Origin: Thiohalospira sp051746205
GTDB taxonomy: Bacteria; Pseudomonadota; Gammaproteobacteria; Thiohalospirales; Thiohalospiraceae
Direction of reading: 5' to 3'
Length of the DNA stretch: 20,121 bases
NCBI GenBank assembly: GCA_051746205.1
Contig: JBNJEU010000031.1
Coordinates: 1-20,121 of the forward strand
Below the pieces are notes generated by a model. That model was not told where the DNA came from. It worked only from the letters and a program-made list of their open reading frames with translations, and made no database searches. A program made the translations under genes and the position numbers. Below are positions 1 through 6,493 of the stretch, piece by piece; positions within the stretch are counted from its first letter, which is position 1; each line of letters opens with the position of its first letter.

Positions 1-99
1 GTGACCGTCGGCGAGGGCGATCTGGTCACCTTCCCGCAGGGGATGGACTGCACCTGGCACATCCACACCGACATCCGCAAGCACTACCGCTTCGGCTGA
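1..99 (+). CDS. Cupin-domain protein (DUF861-like), 3' end only
   Basis: The first 32 codons are open and end in TGA; the gene begins outside the window. The visible tail reads as the last strands of a cupin barrel: a G-E-G-D-L-V-T-F-P-Q-G turn followed by a Trp-His-Ile segment and an R-K-H-Y-R-F end. This is the pattern of the cupin_3/DUF861 family (related to EutQ and ureidoglycine aminohydrolase), in which the GD..xFPxG turn sits at the second cupin motif. Substrate and metal ligands cannot be judged from this fragment. It is on the same strand as the EAL gene but separated from it by 86 bases, so co-transcription is uncertain. Confidence 0.7.
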   Translation: MTVGEGDLVTFPQGMDCTWHIHTDIRKHYRFG

Positions 100-185
100 C
101 TCCCGGCTGCGTCGACGGCCGCGCGGGGTGTACACTTCAAGGAAGCGAGGCCGCCGGGGGCGGTCCGAGGAAACCAGGAGCCGGC

Positions 186-953
186 ATGATCACCCGTTTT
201 CCCCAGAGCCTGACCGGGAACGACGAAGGCTGCGGCCAGTGCCGTACCGAGCTCGATTTCGAGTTCACCTTCGCCTACCAGCCCATTGTCGATCTCCAGC
301 GCCAGTGCATCCACGGCTACGAGGCGCTGGTACGCGGCCCCGGGGAGAGCTCGGCGGCCAGCGTTCTGGCCCGGGTCACCGAGGAGAATCGCTACGCCTT
401 CGACCAGGCGTGCCGGACCGGCGCCATCCGCCTGGCCCACTCACTGGGATTGACCAGTCGGCTGAGCATCAACTTCCTGCCCAACGCCGTCTACCGACCG
501 GAGCTGTGCATCCGCAGCACCCTGAGCGCCGCCGACGAGGTCGGCTTCGCCACCGACCAGATCCTGTTCGAGATCACCGAGTCGGAGGAGGTCCAGGACC
601 CGGAGCACCTCAACGGCATCATCGACTACTACCAGACCCAGGGCTTCACCACGGCGCTCGACGACTTCGGCTCCGGCCACGCCGGACTGAATCTTCTGGC
701 CCGCTTCCAGCCCGATCTGATCAAGCTCGACATCGGCCTGGTGCGCGACATCCACATCAACTCCACCCGCCAGGCCATCGTCCGCGGGGTTCTCGGGATC
801 TGTCGAGAGCTCGACATCACGGTCCTGGCGGAGGGGATCGAGTGCCGGGAGGAGGCGCTCTACTTCGCCGAACGGGACGTGGCCCTGATGCAGGGGTATT
901 ATTTCGCCCGCCCGGGCTACGAGACGCTGCCCGAGCCGATTCTGACCCTCTGA
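186..953 (+). CDS. EAL-domain cyclic-di-GMP phosphodiesterase
   Basis: A 255-residue stand-alone EAL domain with no sensory, GGDEF or membrane segment. EAL enzymes hydrolyse c-di-GMP to pGpG in the cytoplasm using two divalent metals. The catalytic motifs are all visible: EALVR at residues 46-50, INFLPN at 95-100, FEITE at 128-132, ALDDFGSG around 157-164 with the Asp pair 159-160, IKLD with Lys180, AEGIE at 215-219 and MQGYYF with Gln236. The enzyme is therefore probably active rather than a degenerate binder. The start is supported by AGGAG five bases before the ATG. A short Cys-x-x-Cys (CGQC, residues 16-19) lies before the domain; its role is unknown. mtgA follows after 28 bases on the same strand. 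Confidence 0.93.
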   Translation: MITRFPQSLTGNDEGCGQCRTELDFEFTFAYQPIVDLQRQCIHGYEALVRGPGESSAASVLARVTEENRYAFDQACRTGAIRLAHSLGLTSRLSINFLPNAVYRPELCIRSTLSAADEVGFATDQILFEITESEEVQDPEHLNGIIDYYQTQGFTTALDDFGSGHAGLNLLARFQPDLIKLDIGLVRDIHINSTRQAIVRGVLGICRELDITVLAEGIECREEALYFAERDVALMQGYYFARPGYETLPEPILTL

Positions 954-981
954 CCCGGACCACGAACCGAGAGAACGATCC

Positions 982-1770
982 ATGGCCGAGCAACGCCGGC
1001 CCTTGCGCGCCGTCTGGCGCCTGCTGCGACCCGTCCTGCGCTGGCTGACCGTCCGGCTGCTGCCGCGCGCCCTGCTCTACGGCGTGCCGATCGCGGTACT
1101 GTTCACCGTGCTTCTGGTACTGCCGTTTCGCTGGATGAACCCGCCGCTCTCGGCCTTCATGCTGCAAACGCTGGTGGCGGAACTGCGCACGGACGGCTAC
1201 ACCGAGGCGCGCGTCCGGCATCGGTGGGTCGACCTCGATGCCATCTCGCCGGATGCCAGGCTGGCGGTGATCGCCAGCGAGGACCAGCGCTTCCCCGACC
1301 ACCACGGGTTCGACACCGCCGCCCTGCGTGACGCGGTGGGCGATGCCTTGCAGGGCCAGGGACTGCGCGGTGCCAGCACCATCAGCCAGCAGACCGCCAA
1401 GAACCTCTACCTCTGGCATGGTCGCAGCCTCGTGCGCAAGGGACTGGAGGCATGGTTCACCGTCCACATGGAGCTGTTCTGGCCGAAGGAGCGGATCCTC
1501 GAGGTCTACCTGAACATCGCCGAATGGGAGGAGGGGCTGTACGGCATCGAGGCGGCCAGCCGCCGCTACTTCGGCAAGCCGGCCGCGCGGCTGACCGCCA
1601 GCGAGGCCGCTCTGCTGGCGGCGGTGCTGCCCAACCCCAACCGCTTCCGGGTGGATGCGCCGAGCCTGTATGTCCTCGGTCGACAGCAATGGATCCTGGA
1701 ACAGATGGACGCCCTGGGTGGTCCGCGCTACCTTGACGCGTTGCGGACACCCACCGCTCGCACGAACTGA
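982..1770 (+). CDS. mtgA: Monofunctional biosynthetic peptidoglycan transglycosylase
   Basis: A 262-residue GT51-family glycosyltransferase that polymerises lipid II into glycan strands without a transpeptidase domain. One N-terminal membrane anchor is seen at about residues 31-49, preceded by a basic Arg-rich cytoplasmic segment. The family motifs follow in order: ASEDQRFPDHHGFD with the catalytic Glu100, GASTISQQTAKNLYL at 130-144, the VHMELFWPKERILEVYLN block with the second conserved Glu at 164, and the E-x-G-x-Y-G-I-E-A-A-S-R-x-Y-F motif. The length is typical of MtgA, slightly long at the N-terminus. A GAGAG purine stretch precedes the ATG. It lies 28 bases after the EAL gene and 9 bases before the cytochrome gene, so the three may be co-transcribed. 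Confidence 0.95.
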   Translation: MAEQRRPLRAVWRLLRPVLRWLTVRLLPRALLYGVPIAVLFTVLLVLPFRWMNPPLSAFMLQTLVAELRTDGYTEARVRHRWVDLDAISPDARLAVIASEDQRFPDHHGFDTAALRDAVGDALQGQGLRGASTISQQTAKNLYLWHGRSLVRKGLEAWFTVHMELFWPKERILEVYLNIAEWEEGLYGIEAASRRYFGKPAARLTASEAALLAAVLPNPNRFRVDAPSLYVLGRQQWILEQMDALGGPRYLDALRTPTARTN

Positions 1771-1779
1771 GAGGCCTCC

Positions 1780-2319
1780 ATGCCCGAAATGCACCACCGC
1801 CGTCCATCCGTTGCCATCCTCGCCCAGCCGGCCCTGGCCCTTATCCTGCTCGCCGGCTGCGGCCAGGAGGTCGCCCAGGACGGGCTGTGGGAGGACCGCC
1901 CCGGCGAACGCACCCGGGTCACCGATCCCGATGTACTCAGTCGCGGCGAGGCCATCTTCCAGCAGAACTGTGCCAGCTGCCACGGCGAACGGGCCGAGGG
2001 CGCCGAGAACTGGCACCAGCGCAACCCCGACGGCACCATGCCGCCCCCGCCACTGGACGATTCCGCCCACGCCTGGCACCACCCGCTGTGGCAGCTGCGC
2101 GACATGATCAGCCACGGCGGTGAACTCTACGACGGCGCCATGCCGTCGTTCGGGGAGCAGCTGGACGACGCGGAGATCGATGCGGTCATCGCCTGGTTCC
2201 AGTCGCTGTGGCGCGACGAGGTCTACCAGGCCTGGCTCGGCTACGACGAACGTCTGCCGACGGCGGCGCACTGGGAGGAGATGGCCGGCGAGACCTGGGG
2301 GCCCCGGCGGGAGGACTGA
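1780..2319 (+). CDS. Lipoprotein class I cytochrome c
   Basis: A 179-residue mono-haem cytochrome c. The N-terminus has a hydrophobic segment ending in a lipobox (LLAGC, lipidated Cys27), so the mature protein should be anchored to a membrane and face the periplasm. The haem site is N-C-A-S-C-H (Cys64, Cys67, His68). The probable distal ligand is Met121 in the GAMPSFG motif, followed by the amphipathic C-terminal helix (I-D-A-V-I-A-W-F) usual for this fold. A 35-residue tail rich in Trp, Glu and Arg follows. The start is 9 bases after the mtgA stop, with GAGAGG before it. No oxidase or dehydrogenase partner is present here, so its electron donor and acceptor are unknown. The next gene is convergent, 13 bases away. 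Confidence 0.9.
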   Translation: MPEMHHRRPSVAILAQPALALILLAGCGQEVAQDGLWEDRPGERTRVTDPDVLSRGEAIFQQNCASCHGERAEGAENWHQRNPDGTMPPPPLDDSAHAWHHPLWQLRDMISHGGELYDGAMPSFGEQLDDAEIDAVIAWFQSLWRDEVYQAWLGYDERLPTAAHWEEMAGETWGPRRED

Positions 2320-2332
2320 ACCGGCGGCAGGC

Positions 2333-2569
2333 TCAGCCGCGCAGCCACCCCTCCACGGTGGCCCGGTCCGGCACGCCGCCGGAGTGGACCACCGCGCCGT
2401 CGATGACCACGCCGGGGGTCGACATCACGCCGTGGCTCATGATCTCGGCGATGTCCTCGACCTTCTCCAGCTCGATGGCGACCCCCTCGGCCGCGGCCAC
2501 CTCCTCGATGCGCGCGGCGGTGTTCTGACAATTGGCGCAGCCGCTACCCAGAACCTTGATCGTCTTCAT
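2333..2569 (-). CDS. Thioredoxin-fold redox-active disulfide protein
   Basis: A 78-residue protein starting M-K-T-I-K-V-L-G-S-G-C-A-N-C, with a CxxC pair at residues 11-14 directly after the first strand. A cis-Pro-like S-T-P-G-V-V-I motif (51-56) and the V-V-H-S-G strand complete a minimal thioredoxin fold. This matches the 'redox-active disulfide protein 2'/Thioredoxin_3 family, which often sits beside DUF318 permeases and ArsR regulators. The likely role is thiol redox or metal handling for the permease; the exact substrate is not known. An in-frame ATG seven codons upstream (2590) exists, but a GAGGAGAGA ribosome site lies between the two, so 2569 is preferred. It is the last gene of the arsR operon, 38 bases after the Cys-rich gene. 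Confidence 0.88.
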   Translation of the reverse strand: MKTIKVLGSGCANCQNTAARIEEVAAAEGVAIELEKVEDIAEIMSHGVMSTPGVVIDGAVVHSGGVPDRATVEGWLRG

Positions 2570-2607
2570 GGTTGCTCTCTCCTCTGACATGTTTCCGGAA
2601 ACCCGAC

Positions 2608-2904
2608 TCAGCAGCAGGAACCGCCGCTCGCCGGAGACGGGGCGCAGCAGCCCCCACCGGACGCAGCGTCCGGCTTCGCGTGGTCGCCCACCTCGGCGGC
2701 GAACATCTCGTCGTGCTTCTCCGCGGCTTCGTCGCGGATGTGGCGGGCCAGATCGATGACCGTCTCGATCTGGTGCTCCGGCACCCCGAGGCTCTGCAGG
2801 CGCGCGTACTGGCAACGCCCCATGCTCGGGTGGTTGGCGGCGATGCCGGCGGCCAGCGAGGCCATGGCCACGATGGAAGGGTGCAGGGAAGCCTGTTCGG
2901 ACAT
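2608..2904 (-). CDS. Small helical protein with a Cys-Cys/Cys-Cys tail
   Basis: A 98-residue protein I do not recognise with certainty. Residues 10-70 look all-helical, with a segment resembling half of an AhpD/carboxymuconolactone-decarboxylase-like fold (L-A-A-G-I-A-A-N-H-P-S-M-G-R-C, then G-V-P-E-H-Q-I-E-T-V-I-D-L-A). It has Cys31 but not the AhpD CxxC. The tail is Gly/Ser/Pro-rich and carries two vicinal pairs: GGGCC at residues 83-87 and GGSCC at 94-98, the last residues of the protein. Such pairs are well suited to bind soft metals or arsenite. It lies between the ArsP-type permease and the CxxC protein. The start is set by an exceptionally strong ribosome site. A metallochaperone or scavenger for the permease is an inference, not shown. 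Confidence 0.8.
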   Translation of the reverse strand: MSEQASLHPSIVAMASLAAGIAANHPSMGRCQYARLQSLGVPEHQIETVIDLARHIRDEAAEKHDEMFAAEVGDHAKPDAASGGGCCAPSPASGGSCC

Positions 2905-2909
2905 GGGTC

Positions 2910-2918
2910 CACCTCCTT
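2910..2918 (-). promoter_or_regulatory. Very strong ribosome binding site of the Cys-rich gene
   Basis: On the minus strand the message reads AAGGAGGTG, then six bases, then ATG. This nine-base run is complementary to the 16S rRNA tail. It begins immediately after the permease stop codon, and it fixes the start of the small protein at 2904. It is by far the strongest such site noticed in the window, suggesting this protein is made in larger amounts than its operon partners. Confidence 0.8.
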
Positions 2919-3902
2919 TTACGAGCCGCCGATGAGCGCCAGCGGCAACAGATTGAAGAGAAAACCGACCAGCATGAAATTGAAGGCCAGCACGGCGGTG
3001 AAGATCAGCAGGGCCGGCCACTTGATCACCTTGCGCAGGATCAGCATCTCCGGCAGGGAGAGGGTGGCGACACTCATCATGAAGGCAAGGGTGGTCCCCA
3101 GCGGCACGCCCTTGACCAGCATCGATTCGGCGACCGGCACCACGGCGACGGCGTTCGAATAGAGGGGCACCCCGGCCAGCACGGCCATGGGGACCGCCAG
3201 CAGATGGTCTCCCAGGCCGGTGGCCCACTCCTCGGGGACGTAGCCGTAGAAAAAGGCCCCGACACCCACGCCGATCAGCACCCATTTCCAGATCCGGCGC
3301 ACGATCTCGCGGACCTCGCCCCAGGCATAGCGGTGGCGTCCGAGCAGGGAGGTATCGGGGCGCTCCACGTTGCCCTCGCCCATGTGGATCTTCCAGACGT
3401 AGTCCTCCACCCAGCGTTCGGTGCGGAAGCGTTCCATCACGATGCCGCCGAAATAGGCGATGATCAGCCCGGCCAGCACATAGAGGAGCGCCACCTCCCA
3501 GCCCAGGATGCCGATCAGCATGACCACCGCGATCTCGTTGATCATCGGGCTGGCGATGAGGAAGGAATAGGTCACCCCCAGGGGGATGCCGGCCTCGACG
3601 AAGCCGATGAACAGCGGCACCGAGGAGCACGAGCAGAACGGTGTGACACTGCCGAGACCCACCGCCATGCCGCGCGCCGTCGCCTTCGATCGGCCCCGCA
3701 GATAGCCGCGCACCTGCTCCGGGCTGACCAGGGCGCGCAGCCACCCCATGACGTAGATGACCACCACCAGCAGGACGAAGATCTTCGCCACGTCCATGAC
3801 GAAGAAGTGCACCGCCGCGCCGATCCGCCCCTCCGGATCGAGTCCGAGCAGGGTGAAGGCAACGAGATGGCCCAGTTGATTGAAGACATCAGGCATCGGC
3901 AT
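2919..3902 (-). CDS. arsP: DUF318/ArsP-type permease
   Basis: A 327-residue polytopic inner-membrane protein of the PF03773 permease family. The hallmark T-P-F-C-S-C-S-S-V-P-L-F motif is at residues 87-98 (Cys90, Cys92), and a second glycine/proline-rich repeat (A-G-V-P-L-Y-S-N-A) lies in the second half; the two halves carry about four membrane segments each. Characterised members (ArsP) export trivalent organoarsenicals; other members are uncharacterised. The ArsR gene with an arsenite-type site directly upstream supports an arsenic role. The start overlaps the end of arsR by 14 bases, implying translational coupling. A second ATG two codons in is also possible. Arsenic is the best guess, but no arsM or arsC is in the window to confirm the substrate. 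Confidence 0.88.
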   Translation of the reverse strand: MPMPDVFNQLGHLVAFTLLGLDPEGRIGAAVHFFVMDVAKIFVLLVVVIYVMGWLRALVSPEQVRGYLRGRSKATARGMAVGLGSVTPFCSCSSVPLFIGFVEAGIPLGVTYSFLIASPMINEIAVVMLIGILGWEVALLYVLAGLIIAYFGGIVMERFRTERWVEDYVWKIHMGEGNVERPDTSLLGRHRYAWGEVREIVRRIWKWVLIGVGVGAFFYGYVPEEWATGLGDHLLAVPMAVLAGVPLYSNAVAVVPVAESMLVKGVPLGTTLAFMMSVATLSLPEMLILRKVIKWPALLIFTAVLAFNFMLVGFLFNLLPLALIGGS

Positions 3903-4272
3903 TCATTCCCGCTTCGGTTTCGTGTTCACAGCAACGCCGCACCGGTCGATTCGCCATCGCCGCCAGCCGCTCGCAATCGGCGCGATGCGCCGGATCGTCG
4001 ACCATGGCGCCGGTCACGTTCTCCAGCACCGCGCCCTTCCACGGCGCCAGTTCGGGATGCAGGCGATAGAAGATCCACTGGCCGTCACGCCGATCGACCA
4101 CCACGCCGCCATCCCGGAGGGTGGCCAGGTGGCGGGAGATGCGCGGCTGGATGGATTCCAGCGCGGCGGTGAGTTCGCAGACACAGAGCTCGCCGTGGGT
4201 CTGCAGCATCAGCAGCAGCCGCAGGCGCGTGGGCTCGGAGAGCAGGCGAAGGTAGGTCGTTGCGGTGTCCAT
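3889..4272 (-). CDS. arsR: ArsR-family arsenite-responsive repressor
   Basis: A 127-residue winged-helix regulator. It begins M-D-T-A-T-T-Y-L-R-L-L-S-E-P-T-R-L-R, the usual ArsR opening. The metal site ELCVCEL (Cys30, Cys32) is the classic As(III)/Sb(III)-sensing motif of helix 3, followed by the recognition helix (I-Q-P-R-I-S-R-H-L) and the wing (D-R-R-D-G-Q-W-I-F-Y-R-L). A further Cys100 and a vicinal pair Cys114-Cys115 sit in the C-terminal extension and could be extra ligands. An in-frame ATG at 4329 would put the operator and promoter inside the gene, so the start at 4272 is preferred. The predicted +1 of the promoter is the A of this ATG. It heads the four-gene operon. Confidence 0.92.
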   Translation of the reverse strand: MDTATTYLRLLSEPTRLRLLLMLQTHGELCVCELTAALESIQPRISRHLATLRDGGVVVDRRDGQWIFYRLHPELAPWKGAVLENVTGAMVDDPAHRADCERLAAMANRPVRRCCEHETEAGMNADA

Positions 4273-4278
4273 GGCGAA

Positions 4279-4307
4279 AACATACGCCGGATCGTATATA
4301 CGGTCAA
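4279..4307 (-). promoter_or_regulatory. Promoter of the arsR operon (predicted leaderless)
   Basis: On the minus strand a -35 TTGACC (4302-4307) and a -10 TATGTT (4279-4284) are separated by exactly 17 bases. Both are AT-rich islands in otherwise very GC-rich DNA. Counting seven bases from the end of the -10 places +1 at 4272, the first base of the arsR ATG. No ribosome binding site is visible before that ATG, consistent with a leaderless message. Confidence 0.65.
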
Positions 4308-4316
4308 GTGTATATA
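4295..4316 (-). promoter_or_regulatory. Probable ArsR operator
   Basis: A perfect inverted repeat, TATATAC-N8-GTATATA, with arms at 4295-4301 and 4310-4316. The -35 hexamer lies entirely within the eight-base centre, so a dimer bound here would block RNA polymerase. AT-rich imperfect palindromes over the promoter are usual for ArsR autoregulation. That ArsR binds here is inferred from position and symmetry. Confidence 0.65.
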
Positions 4317-4349
4317 TGGACCGGCGCATGTATCAGGTTCGATCCGGTC

Positions 4350-4370
4350 GGGGGCCACTGAACGGCCCCC
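4350..4370 (-). terminator. Stem-loop after the arabinose cluster, possible terminator
   Basis: GGGGGCC and GGCCCCC form a perfect 7-bp stem with a 7-base loop, 25 bases past the HAD stop codon. A second hairpin (CGGGCG-CAT-CGCCCG, 4379-4393) precedes it, touching the stop. Neither is followed by a T run on the minus strand, so this could be a weak terminator, a 3'-end stabiliser, or a Rho-dependent end. Confidence 0.4.
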
Positions 4371-4394
4371 GTCACGGCCGGGCGCATCGCCCGT

Positions 4395-4988
4395 TCAGCG
4401 GAAGGGACGCCAGTGCACCTGGTCGGCCAGTGCCAGCATGGGCCGGTCGCCTCCGGTGTCCCCGTAGGCGTGGATGCGACTGAAGCGGTCGAGCTCGAAG
4501 CGTTCGCGGATCCGACGCACCTTCTCCTCGCCGTGGCAATTGACCCCATCGAGCCGTCCGGTGGCGCGTCCCTCCACGTACTCCAGAGTCGAGGCCAGCA
4601 GATCCAGTCCCAGCGCGTCGGCCCACGGACGCAGCCAGACATCCACCGACGCCGTCACCACGGCGATGGTGTGCCCCGCCCGCCGGTGCCACTCCAACCT
4701 CGCCAATGCGCGGGGTCGAAGGATCGCGGGCAGCCGTTCCAGGGCATAGCGCCCGCCCCACTGTTCCAGCTCCGCCCGCGTTCGCCCGGCCAGGAAATGG
4801 CTCAGGACCCGTTCCTTGGCCGGCTGATTCGCCACCCGACCCAGGGCGTGGCCGATCAGGGTCGGCGACAGGGCGAGGCCGCCGCGCAGGAGGGCGGCCC
4901 CCCCGACGCTGTAGTACAGAAAGTCGAGCAGACTGTCGCGGTGGCTCAGGGTGCCGTCGAAATCGAACAACGCCAGCTCGCGGCTCAT
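4395..4988 (-). CDS. HAD-superfamily (SerB-like, IB) phosphatase
   Basis: A 197-residue haloacid-dehalogenase-type phosphatase. Motif I is DFDGTL with the nucleophile Asp9 and the acid/base Asp11; motif II is V-T-A-S near Thr112; Lys156 fits motif III; motif IV is Y-G-D-T-G-G-D with Asp177 and Asp181. A helical cap lies between motifs I and II, as in subfamily IB (SerB-like). The start overlaps the preceding glycosyltransferase stop by four bases (ATGA), so translation is coupled. In this cluster the obvious task is to remove the 5-phosphate of polyprenyl-phosphoribose 5-phosphate before DprE1 acts, a step done by an unrelated PAP2-type enzyme in mycobacteria. That substrate is inferred from context only; other small phosphate esters are possible. 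Confidence 0.85.
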   Translation of the reverse strand: MSRELALFDFDGTLSHRDSLLDFLYYSVGGAALLRGGLALSPTLIGHALGRVANQPAKERVLSHFLAGRTRAELEQWGGRYALERLPAILRPRALARLEWHRRAGHTIAVVTASVDVWLRPWADALGLDLLASTLEYVEGRATGRLDGVNCHGEEKVRRIRERFELDRFSRIHAYGDTGGDRPMLALADQVHWRPFR

Positions 4989-6493
4989 GGGTCGAAATAG
5001 CGCTCGGTGAAGGTGCAGCCGCCGACGGGCAGCCAGTCCGGAAAATCGTAGAACCGCTCGCGCACACGAGCGAGGACATCCTTCCGATAGGAGGTGTAGT
5101 CGAAGCCCTCGGCAATGGCGATCTCGAATTCGATGCCGCGCACCGACAGCCGCTCCACCCGCACCGACTCGAAATGCTCGGCGAGATCGTCCTCGCCCGG
5201 CCTGATCCGCGCCCGACTGTGCACGAAGACCATCCGCCCCCCGTCCAGCGCCCGCCAGTCCGTCAACGAGTCGTCCAGGCGGGCGTGGCGCCCGCCGCCT
5301 CCGTACACCGCCCAGTCGTTGTCGCCGTAATAGGCGAGCACGGCGGCCCGGGAGTAGCTGTTGGTGGCGTGGACATCGGCCTCGTAACGCTCCAGCGCCT
5401 CCACCATGGCCTCCGGATGCCCGTGAAAGACCACGTCGAAATGGAGTTCCGTATCCTCGAACAGGCTCGCCGGCAGCGACAGGATCACGGCCACCAGCAG
5501 CACATGGGCGGCCCCGTACCAGCCCATGAACCGCACGGAGCGTTCCAGCGCCGCCCGCGGCAGGAAGTGGTAGGCCATGTAGAGGAACGGCACGAACAGG
5601 AGCATCCAGTGCAGCCCGATGCTCACCCGCGGCGACAACAGGAGCCAGACCAGCAGCGGCACCGCCGCCATGACCAGGAACGACTCCATCCGCCGCGCCC
5701 GCATCGCCTCGACCACATCCCGACCATTGCGCAGCAGGTACCAGAGCGGCAGGGCGAGCAGGTAGGCCACCATCAGCAGGTAGACCACCACCGTCTCGAG
5801 GGAGAACCCGCCACCGCCGTGGCGGTTGAAGAGATTGAACATCAGGTGGTCCCAGCAGTGCAGGTAGTTCCACGCGATGTTCCAGACGATGAACGGCAGC
5901 ACGCCGAGGATCAGCAGCGCGAAGCCGCGCCACTGGCCCCGGGCGAACAGCAGGAAGTGCGCCAGGAAGGCCACCCCGAGCAGGGCCGCGAAATACTTGG
6001 ACATGAACGACAGCCCGAGCAGCACCCCCGCCAGCAGGAAAAAACGATACCGACCGCCGCTCGTGCCCCGGTAATAGGCCAGCCCGGCGAGGAAGCCGAA
6101 AAGGATCAGCCCGGTGTCCGACGAGATCAGCACCGTCACCAGATAGATCGGCGAGAGCAGCAGCAGCAGGGAGACCAGACGGGCGCGCCGCTCGTCCAGC
6201 CCGCGCAGCAGGCCGTAGGTCCCGAGGGCCAGCACGAAACCCAGGGCGATGGCCGGCAGCCGGATCACCAGGGGATGGCTGCCGATCCGTTCCATCAGCC
6301 AGATCAGCCAGCCGACCATCGGCGGATGGTCGTAGAAGCCGCCCCAGTCGACATTGCGGGCATAGAGGACGAAATAGGCCTCGTCGCCGGTCATCGGCAG
6401 GGCCACGGCGATGGCCACCTTGATCAGCAGGACGCCGAGATAGACCCCCCAGAAGAGGCGGTCGCGGTCGACGGCGCGGACCAGAAAGTTCAC
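4985..6493 (-). CDS. GT39/ArnT-like membrane glycosyltransferase (GT-C fold)
   Basis: A 502-residue integral membrane protein with an N-terminal helix, then a periplasmic loop holding G-D-E-A-Y (36-40) and D-H-P-P (55-58). This is the acidic active-site pattern of PMT_2/ArnT-type glycosyltransferases, which use polyprenyl-phosphate sugars at the periplasmic face. About a dozen hydrophobic segments follow, then a soluble C-terminal domain of about 150 residues. The start codon is GTG, inside a GTGA overlap with the upstream SDR stop. With the upstream genes making polyprenyl-phosphoarabinose, the likely donor is that lipid and the role is D-arabinofuranosyl (or ribosyl) transfer. The acceptor is unknown. 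ArnT itself transfers 4-amino-arabinose to lipid A, but no arn genes are present here. Confidence 0.85.
   Translation of the reverse strand: MNFLVRAVDRDRLFWGVYLGVLLIKVAIAVALPMTGDEAYFVLYARNVDWGGFYDHPPMVGWLIWLMERIGSHPLVIRLPAIALGFVLALGTYGLLRGLDERRARLVSLLLLLSPIYLVTVLISSDTGLILFGFLAGLAYYRGTSGGRYRFFLLAGVLLGLSFMSKYFAALLGVAFLAHFLLFARGQWRGFALLILGVLPFIVWNIAWNYLHCWDHLMFNLFNRHGGGGFSLETVVVYLLMVAYLLALPLWYLLRNGRDVVEAMRARRMESFLVMAAVPLLVWLLLSPRVSIGLHWMLLFVPFLYMAYHFLPRAALERSVRFMGWYGAAHVLLVAVILSLPASLFEDTELHFDVVFHGHPEAMVEALERYEADVHATNSYSRAAVLAYYGDNDWAVYGGGGRHARLDDSLTDWRALDGGRMVFVHSRARIRPGEDDLAEHFESVRVERLSVRGIEFEIAIAEGFDYTSYRKDVLARVRERFYDFPDWLPVGGCTFTERYFDP

Noticed and set aside
817..2271. 484-codon minus-strand frame
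   Set aside because: Antisense to mtgA and the cytochrome gene, which have clear family motifs.
4273..4329. Upstream start of arsR
   Set aside because: It would place the promoter and inverted repeat inside the coding region and add residues not typical of ArsR.
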